Positions 1 to 8,735 of a stretch of DNA of 24,654 nucleotides are shown here, one piece after another. This DNA comes from an uncultured Paracoccaceae bacterium (lineage in GTDB: Bacteria > Pseudomonadota > Alphaproteobacteria > Rhodobacterales > Rhodobacteraceae): positions 1 to 24,654 of the forward strand of contig CAJXHQ010000003.1 in assembly GCA_913054485.1 (NCBI GenBank), in the 5' to 3' direction. Position 1 is the first letter of the stretch. The number at the start of each line of letters is the position of its first letter. The notes under the pieces were generated by a model. It was given only the letters and a program-made list of their open reading frames with translations, was not told the DNA's origin and ran no database searches. The translations under genes and the position numbers were made by a program.

Positions 1-88
1 CGAGCACGAGGTAGCCCAGCACGGCCGGCTGCAGGATCAGCGCCCACGCCTCACCCAGCGCAGGAAGTGCGGTTGCGAAAATCTCCAT
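1..88 (-). CDS. tctA: TctA-type large permease subunit of a tripartite tricarboxylate transporter, N-terminal fragment
   Basis: Only the first 29 codons are inside the window; the gene continues beyond base 1. The peptide begins MEIFATALPALGEAWALI and goes on into a hydrophobic stretch ending GYLVL. This resembles the start of TctA, the large multi-spanning membrane permease of the tripartite tricarboxylate transporter (TTT) family. The start ATG (88-86) follows the tctC stop by 83 nt on the same strand, so the two should be co-transcribed. TctA normally works with the small membrane protein TctB; no tctB lies between tctC and this gene. TctB may be further downstream or fused. Identification rests on a short peptide plus context. 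Confidence 0.7.
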   Translation of the reverse strand, partial: MEIFATALPALGEAWALILQPAVLGYLVL

Positions 89-130
89 CGGAGTCGCTTT
101 CTCTAGAATGTGAATTTTGAGGGCTTAGGC

Positions 131-159
131 GCGCGCCTGCGGGGAAGATGCAGGCGCGC
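131..159 (-). promoter_or_regulatory. Intercistronic hairpin between tctC and tctA
   Basis: The arms GCGCGCCTGC (131-140) and GCAGGCGCGC (150-159) form a perfect 10-bp stem around a 9-nt loop, 12 nt after the tctC stop codon. There is no T-run after it on the minus strand, so it is unlikely to be a full intrinsic terminator. Such hairpins after binding-protein genes often stabilise the upstream mRNA or cause partial termination, so that more binding protein than permease is made. That role is inferred. Confidence 0.6.
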
Positions 160-171
160 AGGGTGTTGCGC

Positions 172-1260
172 TTACTTCAGCGCAACACCGTAGGCTTCCT
201 GAAGCCAAGCCTTGACGGACTCTTTGGCTTCGCCGTCCACATTGGTCGCGGTCTGCAGCGCGGCCTGCGCGCCTTCGCCGGTGAAGACGTCATACTTGCC
301 GACGCGCTTGGCCGAGATATCTCCGAAGTCGGCGCGGTTCTTCACGGCTTCAAAGGCGGCGGTGTAGGTGTCGATCACCTCCTGCGGGGTGCCTGCGGGC
401 AGGAAGGCGAGTTTCTGAACCGGGAAGCCGGCCACAAAGAAGGCTTTCCATGCGTCCCAAGCCGCACCGGAGGTCTCGCAGCCGTCGGTTGCTTCGCAGA
501 CTTCCTTGAAGGTTGCGATTTCCGGGAAGGTCGGGTCGCGCACGATGTCGCCGTTATCATCCAGCGCGCCCCAGGTCATCATCGGAACCGCTTTGCCGTC
601 GGCCACCAGCTCGGTCGAGCCTTTCAGGTAGCCCGAGGAGGTCTGGTAGTCGATGTTGGCTTCGCCGCGCTCGAACATCAGGCGGCCGTCGCCGCGGCCC
701 TTGATGCCAAAGACCGGCTCAACATTCATGCCCAGCATCTGCCAGGCCAAGAGCGGCACAAGGTCCAGGCGGGTGGCGCCCTGCGAGCCATAGATGAAAT
801 CGGTGCCCTTCAGCGCATTGGCAGACCCGTCGAACTTGGCGCCGTCTTCGGCGTTCAGATAGGCCACGCCGCCGGTGCCGGAGGCCATGACCGGGTTCCA
901 GTCCTGGTATTCATAGCGCACGCGCGGGTCGCCCAGGAGGTAGGGGAACTGGGTGGAGCCGGAGGTGCCGAACAGCAGGGTGCCGTCCTTGTGTTCCTGC
1001 TCCTGGAACCAGTTTGCGCCTTTGGTAGAGCCCGCACCCGGCATGAATTTCACCACAACGGTGGGGTTGCCGGGCAGCTCTTCGGTCAAGAGCGGTGCAA
1101 AGAAGTTCGCCCATTTGGCCGACCCGCCGGTCTCGGAGAAGGGGATCACCCACTCGATGGTCTTGCCGGAAAAGTCGACTTCGGCTGCGGCAGGTGCGGC
1201 AAACGCAGCTGCTGCAATCAGGCCGGTGACGGCGCGGCGGGTGAATTTGGAAACGGTCAT
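172..1260 (-). CDS. tctC: TctC-family periplasmic solute-binding protein of a TTT transporter
   Basis: This 362-residue protein is the extracytoplasmic receptor that hands a carboxylate (citrate, tricarballylate or another organic acid) to the TctAB permease. It has an N-terminal export signal (residues 1-26: TRR, a hydrophobic core, then PAAA before the mature EVDFSGKTI). The arginine pair makes Tat export possible, although the motif is poor. Family features are the IEWVIPFSETGGSAKWA strand-loop near the mature N terminus, where many TctC proteins have a PxxPGG-like ligand loop, and VVKFMPGAGSTKGANW around residue 70. The length is slightly above the usual 320-330. The start ATG (1260-1258) is preceded by GGGAGGACATC, a strong ribosome-binding site. 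It is divergent from tctD, its probable regulator. The substrate cannot be predicted. Confidence 0.9.
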   Translation of the reverse strand: MTVSKFTRRAVTGLIAAAAFAAPAAAEVDFSGKTIEWVIPFSETGGSAKWANFFAPLLTEELPGNPTVVVKFMPGAGSTKGANWFQEQEHKDGTLLFGTSGSTQFPYLLGDPRVRYEYQDWNPVMASGTGGVAYLNAEDGAKFDGSANALKGTDFIYGSQGATRLDLVPLLAWQMLGMNVEPVFGIKGRGDGRLMFERGEANIDYQTSSGYLKGSTELVADGKAVPMMTWGALDDNGDIVRDPTFPEIATFKEVCEATDGCETSGAAWDAWKAFFVAGFPVQKLAFLPAGTPQEVIDTYTAAFEAVKNRADFGDISAKRVGKYDVFTGEGAQAALQTATNVDGEAKESVKAWLQEAYGVALK

Positions 1261-1396
1261 GATGTCCTCCCTTATGACCAGACAACCACGGCGGCCTCCT
1301 CCGGGCCACCATGAAAATCAGTGATTTGGGGGATTGATTCCCCCGGTGATGTCCTGATCATGGGAGGCCAACCTTGCGTGAAGCTTGCAGGATCCC
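1261..1396. promoter_or_regulatory. Divergent tctC/tctD promoter region with a G/C dyad
   Basis: This 136-bp gap separates the divergent tctC and tctD genes and must carry both promoters. The clearest structure is GGGGGA-TTGAT-TCCCCC at 1328-1344, a 6-bp perfect dyad with a 5-nt centre, which could be a regulator site (TctD is the obvious candidate). No convincing -35/-10 pair was seen. The tctC ribosome-binding site lies at 1264-1271. Confidence 0.4.
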
Positions 1397-2065
1397 ATGC
1401 GAATAGCCGTTATCGAAGACAATGAAACCCTGGCCAATGCCATAGCCTACCGTCTGCGCGACCGCGGCCATGCGGCCGACGTGATCACGGATGGTGAGCA
1501 GGCGGCGGATTTCCTCGCGCAGGAGGGGGCGGATCTGGTGGTGCTGGACATCAATTTGCCCGGCAAGGACGGGCTGGAGATCCTGCGTGGCCTGCGCGCC
1601 CGCGGTGAAAGCCTGCCCGTGATCCTGCTGACGGCGCGGACCGGAACCAGCGACCGGGTGGCTGGGCTGGATATGGGTGCCGATGATTACCTGGTCAAAC
1701 CCTTCGAGATGGACGAGCTGGAAGCCCGCATCCGGGCGCTGTCGCGCCGGAAGGATCTGGACTACGGCGCGCGCGAAATCATCGGCGCGCTCACCTTCGA
1801 CCGCAGCAGCCGTCAGGTCTATGCAGGTAGCGAGCCGCTGGACATTCCCCGCCGCGAGCTGGCGGTTCTGGAATGCCTGGTCGAGGGCCGGGGGCGCATC
1901 GTCTCGAAATCGCATCTGGCTGATTTTGTCTATGGCATCGGCGCAGATGTGGAGGAAACAGCGGTGGAGCCGCATGTCTCGCGCCTGCGCAAGCGGCTGG
2001 CCGAGCACGGCGTTGCGATCCGCACCGCACGCGGCCTCGGCTACATGCTGGAGGCCGCCGGGTGA
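1397..2065 (+). CDS. tctD: TctD-like OmpR-family response regulator
   Basis: This 222-residue regulator would activate the divergent TTT transporter genes when phosphorylated by the adjacent kinase. The receiver domain (1-115) shows the acidic pair E7/D8 (VIEDNE), phospho-acceptor D51 (VVLDINLPG), T79 and K101 (LVKPF). The C-terminal winged helix (about 125-220) has the OmpR/PhoB pattern, with EETAVEPHVSRLRKRL as recognition helix and TARGLGYML in the wing. The ATG at 1397 is preferred over an in-frame TTG 12 nt upstream because it starts directly at the first receiver strand and has AGGA four bases upstream. Its last codons overlap the kinase start (GTGA), so the pair is translationally coupled. 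The name rests on family and on the neighbouring tctC. Confidence 0.85.
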   Translation: MRIAVIEDNETLANAIAYRLRDRGHAADVITDGEQAADFLAQEGADLVVLDINLPGKDGLEILRGLRARGESLPVILLTARTGTSDRVAGLDMGADDYLVKPFEMDELEARIRALSRRKDLDYGAREIIGALTFDRSSRQVYAGSEPLDIPRRELAVLECLVEGRGRIVSKSHLADFVYGIGADVEETAVEPHVSRLRKRLAEHGVAIRTARGLGYMLEAAG

Positions 2066-3429
2066 AACCCCGCGTCACGTCTCTGCGCCAGCGGCTGTTT
2101 TTGCTGATCCTGACACCGCTGTTCATGATGGGGCTGCTGGTAGGGGCCTGGCGGGTGGCAGTGGCGCAGCAGACCTCGGAACAGCTGTTTGACCGCACCC
2201 TGCTGTCTGCTGCGCTTGCGATTTCCCGCGACATCGTGATTTCCGGCGGCGACGCGATCCTGCCCTCCACCCGCCAGCTGATCTCGGATGCGGCAGGCGG
2301 CGAGGTGTTTTACCACGCCACCGGGCCGGGCGGATATTACATCACTGGCTATGCCTACCCGCCGACCATCAGCGGGCTCAGCAACGCCGGCTATGAGCCG
2401 GTCTATTACGAGGCCCCATACCGGGGCGAGACCGTGCGGGTTCTGCGGATCACCGAGAGGGTGACGCTGGACAACCTGACCAGCGACGCCACCGTCACAG
2501 TCTGGCAGCGCACCTCAGACCGCACTGCCTTCGCCCGCGCGCTTGCGGTCAGGGCAGGGGTCCTCATCGGCGTGCTGCTGGTCACCCTGGCTTTGGTGGT
2601 CTGGTTCGGTGTTGAACGGGGCCTGCGGCCGCTGCTGGACCTGGAGGACGCCATCGCCATGCGCTCCCCGGATGATCTCAGCGTGATCAAACGCGCGGTC
2701 CCGGCCGAGGCCCGCGGCATCGTTGCCACGGTCAACCGGCTGCTGGTGCAGCTTGAAAGCAATCTCTCGGCGCATCAGACCTTCATTTCCGACGCCGCCC
2801 ACCAGCTGCGCAACCCTGCCGCGGCAGTGCAATCCATGGCCGAGGCGGTACGCGATGCCGGCAGCGAGGACGAACGCCGCAAACGCTCGGTTGAGCTGGT
2901 CGAGGCTGCCCGCAGCTCTGCACGTGTGGCCAACCAGCTTCTGTCGCTGGACCGGCTGCGCCACGGGCACGAGATGGGCCGCGCCGAACGGGTCGACCTG
3001 CGCGATGTGGCCGCCGAGGTCTGCACCGCCTCCGGCGCCGGGGTTCTGTCGCGCGGGCTGGATTTCGAATTCGACGCTGGGCAATGCGCTTTGCCTGTAC
3101 TGGCCGACAAGGTGTTCCTGACTGAAGCGCTGACCAACCTGATCGACAACGCAGTCAGCCACGGCGGGCCTGCGCTCAGCATGGTCCGGGTCTCGGCCGG
3201 CCGTGACGGCCAGAGCGCATGGCTGACGGTCGCAGACGACGGCAAGGGCCTGTCGCCCGACGATAAAGAGAAAGCCTTCAGCCGCTTCGGTCAGCTTCAG
3301 CCCGCGGGCGGTTCCGGCCTCGGGCTGGCCATCGCCGCTTCGGTGGCATCCAGCCATGGCGGCAGTTTGCGGATCGACCCGGCGGCGACAGGCGCCAGCC
3401 TGACGCTGACCCTGCCGCTGGACCTCTGA
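2062..3429 (+). CDS. tctE: TctE-like membrane sensor histidine kinase
   Basis: This 455-residue kinase is the partner of the upstream TctD-like regulator. A first membrane helix (about 11-34), a periplasmic 2CSK_N-type sensor region (about 35-160) and a second helix (about 165-185) are followed by a HAMP-like linker. The kinase core has the H-box FISDAAHQLRNP with H247, N-box NLIDNAV (359-365), G1 box ADDGKGLS, F-box FSRFGQL and G2 box GGSGLGLAIA (416-425), all intact. Translation begins at a GTG whose last two bases belong to the tctD TGA stop. The stop lies only three bases from the stop of the convergent acyltransferase gene. In known TctDE systems the signal is an external tri- or dicarboxylate; the ligand here is not known. 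Confidence 0.87.
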   Translation: MKPRVTSLRQRLFLLILTPLFMMGLLVGAWRVAVAQQTSEQLFDRTLLSAALAISRDIVISGGDAILPSTRQLISDAAGGEVFYHATGPGGYYITGYAYPPTISGLSNAGYEPVYYEAPYRGETVRVLRITERVTLDNLTSDATVTVWQRTSDRTAFARALAVRAGVLIGVLLVTLALVVWFGVERGLRPLLDLEDAIAMRSPDDLSVIKRAVPAEARGIVATVNRLLVQLESNLSAHQTFISDAAHQLRNPAAAVQSMAEAVRDAGSEDERRKRSVELVEAARSSARVANQLLSLDRLRHGHEMGRAERVDLRDVAAEVCTASGAGVLSRGLDFEFDAGQCALPVLADKVFLTEALTNLIDNAVSHGGPALSMVRVSAGRDGQSAWLTVADDGKGLSPDDKEKAFSRFGQLQPAGGSGLGLAIAASVASSHGGSLRIDPAATGASLTLTLPLDL

Positions 3430-3432
3430 GCC

Positions 3433-4464
3433 TCAGGCCGCCGCGCGCTGGTCTTCGCGCCCCATGGAGATCATCCGCAGATCCTCGGCCTGGGCCGACT
3501 GAAAGGCCGATTTGCTGTCAATGCCGCGCCAGCCGCTCATCAGCAGGCTTTGCGCGGTTGCCCCGCCCAGAGTGGCACCGGGCCCGAGCACGATAAAGAC
3601 ATCCGGCATCAATTCCCGGGCCGCAACACGCAGGGCGGCGGTGAAATCGTAAGGTTCCACCACCTGATGGCCCAGCGTATAGCTGCGCAGCGCCTCCAGA
3701 TCGCAGGCCCCCGGCCGCCAGAGCGCGCCGCGCCCGTCGATCAGCGTGTGCTTCGGCTGGCGGAACAGCTCTGCCCCCAGCTTGGCGCGGCCCGCTGCGG
3801 CGACCGGCTCCTGCAGGCTGGTGTGAAAGCCCGCATGGTTCGGCAGGCGCATCGGGAACCTGTCCTGAACCCGCGGCATCTCTGCCTCAAAGGCTGCAAG
3901 ACCGGCCTCGTCGCCGGCCAGAACCAGCATGCCGCCCAGATCGATCGAAACCGCCAGAACATGCCCGCTGCGGGCGTTGATCTCAGACACCGCAGACAGG
4001 GTTTTACTGCGTGCACCGGGGATTTCCTGCCAATCGCCATCCACAAAAGGATAGATCAGCTGCTCGCCGATCAGATGCTCCTGCATCAGCGTGCCCATGG
4101 TGTTCACAACCTCCAGCCCGCCAGCCGGCGACAGCGCCCCGGCACAGGCCAGCGCCGTGTACCAGCCCATGGAGTTGCCGGTAACACCCACAATGTCATA
4201 CCGGTCTGCATCTACGGACAGGAAATCCGCGTAAGAACAGGCGTAAATCAGTGCCGACGCATTGTCCCCGCGCGTATGCACCGGGCCCGAGAAACGGGCC
4301 GCCGTGTCCAGGTCCGTCACGGTCGCCTGCCCAAGGGCTGCCCGTACCGCGTCGAACTCGGCAATCAGCCCGGTTTTGTCCGCGTGATGGCGCGACAGAT
4401 AGCCCAGCTCGGAGCGGTTATAGGTTCCGCGGCCAGGGGCAACGATAACGGCAGTCTGTTTCAT
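3433..4464 (-). CDS. FabD-like acyltransferase with altered acyl-binding residue
   Basis: This 343-residue protein has the malonyl-CoA:ACP transacylase fold. The nucleophile elbow is GNSMG (96-100, Ser98) and the catalytic histidine is in FHTSLQ (His214), matching the AFHSPL motif of FabD. Two differences matter. The usual GHSxG is GNSMG, and the arginine that binds the malonyl carboxylate in FabD (RGxxMQ) is replaced by Met123 in VNTMGTLMQE. It may therefore move an acyl group other than malonyl, or have another role. The ATG at 4464 is preferred over an in-frame TTG 69 nt upstream because homology begins at KQTAVIVAPGRG. No ACP, ketosynthase or other lipid gene lies nearby. It is convergent with tctE and divergent from torE. 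Confidence 0.75.
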   Translation of the reverse strand: MKQTAVIVAPGRGTYNRSELGYLSRHHADKTGLIAEFDAVRAALGQATVTDLDTAARFSGPVHTRGDNASALIYACSYADFLSVDADRYDIVGVTGNSMGWYTALACAGALSPAGGLEVVNTMGTLMQEHLIGEQLIYPFVDGDWQEIPGARSKTLSAVSEINARSGHVLAVSIDLGGMLVLAGDEAGLAAFEAEMPRVQDRFPMRLPNHAGFHTSLQEPVAAAGRAKLGAELFRQPKHTLIDGRGALWRPGACDLEALRSYTLGHQVVEPYDFTAALRVAARELMPDVFIVLGPGATLGGATAQSLLMSGWRGIDSKSAFQSAQAEDLRMISMGREDQRAAA

Positions 4465-4872
4465 TCTCGGTAATCCATTTCCGAACCCGTCAGCAATTTC
4501 CGCAACACTGCCGGCAAAAGCTGTTTCAAGCAACCCCGATGTGCCGCGCAGCCTGACAGGGCAGCGGCCTCACATTAGTTTGCGAACAGAGCGTGGCCGA
4601 CCGTGGATGACGCGTCTTTCGGCTTCAGTTGTTTCAAGCGCTCTGCCTCCCCCAAATGCTGCCACCTGAGCACCGGCTAGCGGTCTCCTGCCTCCTTCGT
4701 GGCGCGCGTGATGACGGTGCAGGCGGTCCTCCGCAAATTTAGCAGCGGGCTAATCTGCATACCCCGAACGCCAGTCTTTTTAGCCTCCCAAACTGGTTTC
4801 TGTCTCTCCCGGCTCTATTCTTCCCGGTAGTGCGCCGTAACTGCCGTCTGGCACCTTTAGAAGGATATCGTG
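4465..4872. other. Divergent intergenic region upstream of torE
   Basis: These 408 bp separate the acyltransferase and torE starts. No coding sequence was recognised. A 10-base direct repeat TGTTTCAAGC occurs at 4522-4531 and 4630-4639. A small dyad, TTAGC-AGCGG-GCTAA, lies at 4739-4753, about 120 bp before torE. No FNR-type TTGAT-N4-ATCAA site was seen. The torE ribosome-binding site AGAAGGA is at 4859-4865. Confidence 0.4.
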
Positions 4873-5046
4873 ATGCCTATGCGTTCCGAACGCATGCCCG
4901 CCGCGTCGGGCAAAGCGGAATGGCTCTCTTTTCTGGTGCTGACTCTGATCATCCTGCCTGCATTGGCCGTGCTTTTTGTTGGCGGATACGGCTTTGTGGT
5001 CTGGATGTCCCAGATCATCAACGGGCCTCCTGTGGTCGATTTCTGA
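4873..5046 (+). CDS. torE: TorE/NapE-family small membrane protein
   Basis: This 57-residue protein has one membrane helix (about residues 17-45) and the conserved family ending, GGYGFVVWMSQIINGPPVVDF, typical of TorE/NapE. Members are found with periplasmic TMAO/DMSO (tor/dor) and nitrate (nap) reductases; their exact role is unresolved, probably assembly of or electron transfer to the membrane cytochrome. The ATG at 4873 has AGAAGGA eight bases upstream; a GTG one codon earlier is possible. It is 37 nt before torC on the same strand and is the probable first gene of the operon. It is easily missed because of its size. Confidence 0.85.
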   Translation: MPMRSERMPAASGKAEWLSFLVLTLIILPALAVLFVGGYGFVVWMSQIINGPPVVDF

Positions 5047-5083
5047 CACTCCCCTCCTAAGTCTGTCTGTTTATGAGTGAGCC

Positions 5084-6265
5084 ATGTCTGCCAAGAAAAC
5101 ACTGGTCCTATTCTGGGACACTTTGCGCAGCCCGCCAGCCACGATCAGCCTGGGCGTTCTTGCCTTCGGCGGCTTTGTGACCGGCATCATATTCTGGGGC
5201 GGCTTCAACACCGCGCTTGAAGTCACCAATACCGAGAAATTCTGCATCTCCTGCCATGAGATGAGCGACAACGTCTATCAGGAGCTGCAGGAAACGGTGC
5301 ATTGGGAGAACCGCACCGGGGTGCGCGCCACCTGCCCGGACTGCCACGTGCCGCATGAATGGACCAACAAGATCGCCCGTAAGATGCAGGCCTCGAAAGA
5401 AGTCTGGGGTAAGGTCTTCGGCACTATCAATACACGTGAAAAATTTCTTGCACGGCGCGAGGAGCTGGCCCGCCACGAATGGGCACGTCTCGAGGCAAAC
5501 AACAGCCTGGAGTGCCGCAACTGCCATGATTACGACAGTATGGATTGGGATGCGATGTCGGATGAGGCGGTGTTCTACATGCAGCCTGCCGCCGAGCTGA
5601 ACACCGGCTGTATCGATTGCCACAAGGGCATTGCCCATCACCTGCCGGAACCTTCCGGCGACAGCCCGGTGATCGCCCAGCTGGAAGGCAAGGCTGCCCG
5701 CAGCCTGAGCAGCGGCGAAGACTATTATGCCTATAAACCGGTGACGCTGTTCACCGGCGCGGACAGGGCGCTGCCTGCCGGAAACCTGAGCCTGGGCGCG
5801 CGGGTCAAGGTACTGGAAACCTCTGGCGATACGGTCAAACTGTCGCTGGACGCCTGGCGCAAGAACAAGGGATACGGGCGGGTGCTGTATGATCAATTCG
5901 GCATGAACACCCGCGTTGCGGTTCTGGAAAAGGACGCTGCCGGGGATGCCGCGCTGGTCGAGGCCGGGGCGGCCGAGACCGACGATAATACCGGGCTGGA
6001 CTGGAGCCCGGTCAAGGTGACGCTCTGGGCTGATGCGGAAGGCTTTGTCGCGGATGCGGGCCTGCTGTGGGACGTGGCGTCGGAGTCCTATGCCGCGTCT
6101 TGCAGCGGTTGCCACGCACAGCCCGATCCGGATCATTTCTCCACCAACGCCTGGCCCGCGCTGTTCTCGGGCATGGTGGGGTTCACCAATATGGACGCCT
6201 CCGAGCAGGAACTGGTGCTGACCTACCTGCAGAACCATTCGTCCGATCATTCTTCTACGCACTGA
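5084..6265 (+). CDS. torC: TorC/DorC pentahaem c-type cytochrome, membrane-anchored quinol oxidase of the TMAO reductase system
   Basis: This 393-residue protein carries electrons from the quinol pool to periplasmic TorA. An uncleaved N-terminal anchor (about 18-40) leads to a NapC/NirT-type tetrahaem domain with CISCH (54-58), CPDCH (84-88), CRNCH (144-148) and CIDCH (176-180). A separate C-terminal domain carries the fifth haem site, CSGCH (340-344), which is the TorC arrangement and distinguishes it from the four-haem NapC. Length matches TorC/DorC (about 390-400). The gene lies between torE and torA, with 10 nt to the latter, and its TGA stop is part of the torA ribosome-binding site (TGAGGA). 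Haem attachment needs the Ccm system, which is not in this window. Confidence 0.93.
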   Translation: MSAKKTLVLFWDTLRSPPATISLGVLAFGGFVTGIIFWGGFNTALEVTNTEKFCISCHEMSDNVYQELQETVHWENRTGVRATCPDCHVPHEWTNKIARKMQASKEVWGKVFGTINTREKFLARREELARHEWARLEANNSLECRNCHDYDSMDWDAMSDEAVFYMQPAAELNTGCIDCHKGIAHHLPEPSGDSPVIAQLEGKAARSLSSGEDYYAYKPVTLFTGADRALPAGNLSLGARVKVLETSGDTVKLSLDAWRKNKGYGRVLYDQFGMNTRVAVLEKDAAGDAALVEAGAAETDDNTGLDWSPVKVTLWADAEGFVADAGLLWDVASESYAASCSGCHAQPDPDHFSTNAWPALFSGMVGFTNMDASEQELVLTYLQNHSSDHSSTH

Positions 6266-6275
6266 GGACATTGCC

Positions 6276-8735
6276 ATGACAACCCGCAGAACCGTTCTGA
6301 AAGGTCTGGCAACCAGCGCGGCCGCAGGCTTGCTGGGGCCGTCGATCCTGACAAAGGCCGCTGCCGCCGCCACCACCTCTGAAGGCACCTGGCACATCAC
6401 CGGCTCGCATTGGGGCGCGGTGAAGGCGCTGGTCAAGGGCGGCAAGGTTGTCGAGATGAAACCGCTGGAAAGCGACCCGCGCCCGACAGATATGGTGAAC
6501 GGGATCAAAGGGCTGATCTACAACCCGTCGCGTATCAAATATCCGATGGCGCGGGCCGATTGGCTCGATAACCGGGACAAGGCCGACCGCACCACCCGGG
6601 GCGACAACCGCTTTGTGCGCATCACCTGGGACGAGGCGCTGGATCTTTTCCACGAGGAGCTGGAACGGGTGCAGACCACCTATGGCCCCTCCGGTCTTTT
6701 TGCCGGGGCCACCGGCTGGCGCCAGACCGGCCAGTTCCACAGCTGCACCAACCACATGAACCGCGCCGTCGGCATGCATGGCAACTACGTGAAGAAGGCC
6801 GGCGATTACTCCACCGGGGCCGGGCAGACGATCCTGCCTTATGTGCTCGGCTCGACCGAGGTCTATTCGCAGGGCACCTCCTGGCCGGTCATTCTGGACA
6901 ACTCCAAAACAGTGGTGTTCTGGGCCTCTGATCCGGTGAAGAACCTGCAGGTCGGCTGGAACTGCGAGACGCATGAATCGCTGCCCTATTTCGACGACCT
7001 GCGCGACAAGGCCGCCGCAGGGGACATCCGCGTGATCAGCGTCGATCCTGTGCGTTCGAAAACCCAGAAACACACCGGCGCAGAGCAGCTCTATCTCAAT
7101 CCGCAGACCGATGTGCCCTTCATGCTGGCGCTGGCCCATACGCTCTATTCCGAAGGGCTGCATGACCAGGAGTTTCTGGATATTTATACCCTCGGGTTTG
7201 AGCCGTTCATCGATTACGTGACGGGCAAGGGGGACGGCGGGGTAGAGAAAACCCCGGAATGGGCGGCGCCGATCTGCGGTGTCGGAGCCGACAGGATCCG
7301 CGACTTCGCCCGGCTTCTGGCGTCGGGGCGCACCCAGCTGGTGTTCGGCTGGGCGGTGCAGCGCCAGCAGCATGGCGAACAGCCCTATTGGATGGGTGCG
7401 GTGCTGGCGGCGATGCTGGGCCAGATCGGCCTTCCCGGCGGCGGGATCAGCTATTCGCATCATTATTCCGGCGTCGGGGTGCCGCAGACCGGGGCCAGCA
7501 TGCCGGGCGCTTTCCCGCTGAACCTGGACCTGGGCAAGCTGCCCGAGCACGACAGCGATGACTTCAAGGGCGCCAGCACGGTGATCCCGGTGGCGCGCTG
7601 GGTCGACATGCTGCTGAACCCCGGCGGCACCATCCAGCACAACGGCCATGACATCACCTTCCCGGATGTGAAAATGGCGGTCTATTGCGGCTGCAACCCG
7701 TGGCACCATCACCAGGACCGCAACAAGATGCGCCGGGCCTTTCAGCAGCTGGAAACCGTGGTGACGGTGGACTACTCCTGGAATGCGACCTGCCGCCATT
7801 CCGATCTGGTGCTGCCCGCCTGCACCCAGTTCGAACGCAACGACATCGACATGTATGGCGCCTATTCCAACACCGGCGTTGTTGCCATGCGCAAGCTGGT
7901 GGATCCGCTGTTCGCCTCAAAGACCGACTTTGACATCTTCACGCAGCTCTGCGCCCGCTTCGGACGGGACAAGGAATACAGCCGCGGCCTGACCGAGATC
8001 GAATGGGTCGAAAACCTTTATGAAGAGGCCCGCAGCGCCAATGCAGGCAGTTTCGACATGCCGCCCTTTGCGGAGTTCTGGGAACTGGGCGAGGTGAGGT
8101 TCGGGCGCGGTGAAGACTGGGTGCGCCACGCCGATTTCCGCGACGACCCCGAAATCAACGCGCTTGGCACGCCTTCCGGCTTCATTGAGATCTCCAGCCG
8201 GACCATCGGCAAATTCGGCTATGATGACTGCGGCGCGCATCCCAAGTGGATGGAGAAGCTGGAGCGCTCGCACGGCGGGCCCGGATCGGACGCCTATCCG
8301 CTTTGGCTGCAATCCTGCCACCCGGACCAGCGGCTGCACTCGCAGATGTGCGAATCCGACGAATACCGCGCGACCTACGCCGTGCAGGGCCGCGAGCCCG
8401 TCTATATCAGCCCCGAAGACGCCGCCGCGCGCGGCATTGCAGACGGCGATCTGGTGCGGGTATTAAACAGCCGCGGACAGCTGCTGGCCGGCGCACGGGT
8501 GTCGGAGGACTACCCGCCGGGGGTGATCCGCATTCATGAAGGCGCGTGGTACGGGCCGGAAGACGCCAGTATCGGCGCATTGGACACCTATGGCGATCCG
8601 AACACTCTGACGATGGATGTGGGCTCGTCCAAGCTGGCGCAGGCCACCAGTGCCAATACCTGCCTTGCCGAGGTGGAGAAGTTTGAGGGCCCGGTCCCGT
8701 CGGTGACCTCTTTCGGCGGGCCGCGGGAAGGCTGA
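6276..8735 (+). CDS. torA: Periplasmic molybdoenzyme TorA/DorA, trimethylamine N-oxide reductase
   Basis: This 819-residue bis-MGD molybdenum enzyme reduces TMAO to trimethylamine, and possibly DMSO to DMS, as the end of anaerobic respiration. It begins with a Tat signal ([13 protein letters not shown], then an alanine-rich core to about residue 32), so it is exported folded with cofactor. The molybdenum ligand is Ser179 in [12 protein letters not shown]. The segment [11 protein letters not shown] (142-152) aligns with the place where DMSO reductases have Tyr114 two residues before Trp116. Here the residue is Thr, as in TMAO-specific TorA, so TMAO is the more likely substrate. The C-terminal molybdopterin-binding domain (about 690-810) is complete. 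The stop overlaps the torD start by one base. DorA remains an alternative name. Confidence 0.92.
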   Translation: MTTRRTVLKGLATSAAAGLLGPSILTKAAAAATTSEGTWHITGSHWGAVKALVKGGKVVEMKPLESDPRPTDMVNGIKGLIYNPSRIKYPMARADWLDNRDKADRTTRGDNRFVRITWDEALDLFHEELERVQTTYGPSGLFAGATGWRQTGQFHSCTNHMNRAVGMHGNYVKKAGDYSTGAGQTILPYVLGSTEVYSQGTSWPVILDNSKTVVFWASDPVKNLQVGWNCETHESLPYFDDLRDKAAAGDIRVISVDPVRSKTQKHTGAEQLYLNPQTDVPFMLALAHTLYSEGLHDQEFLDIYTLGFEPFIDYVTGKGDGGVEKTPEWAAPICGVGADRIRDFARLLASGRTQLVFGWAVQRQQHGEQPYWMGAVLAAMLGQIGLPGGGISYSHHYSGVGVPQTGASMPGAFPLNLDLGKLPEHDSDDFKGASTVIPVARWVDMLLNPGGTIQHNGHDITFPDVKMAVYCGCNPWHHHQDRNKMRRAFQQLETVVTVDYSWNATCRHSDLVLPACTQFERNDIDMYGAYSNTGVVAMRKLVDPLFASKTDFDIFTQLCARFGRDKEYSRGLTEIEWVENLYEEARSANAGSFDMPPFAEFWELGEVRFGRGEDWVRHADFRDDPEINALGTPSGFIEISSRTIGKFGYDDCGAHPKWMEKLERSHGGPGSDAYPLWLQSCHPDQRLHSQMCESDEYRATYAVQGREPVYISPEDAAARGIADGDLVRVLNSRGQLLAGARVSEDYPPGVIRIHEGAWYGPEDASIGALDTYGDPNTLTMDVGSSKLAQATSANTCLAEVEKFEGPVPSVTSFGGPREG

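Noticed and set aside
1385..1396. TTG start for tctD four codons upstream
   Set aside because: ATG at 1397 starts right at the first receiver strand and has AGGA upstream.
4465..4533. TTG-started 23-residue extension of the acyltransferase
   Set aside because: The extra residues have no family similarity, and ATG at 4464 begins the conserved first strand.
5108..6508. Long open frames opposite torC/torA on the minus strand, and similar ones opposite most large genes
   Set aside because: They mirror real genes with haem, molybdenum or demethylase motifs, have no recognisable domains, and arise from the high GC of third codon positions.
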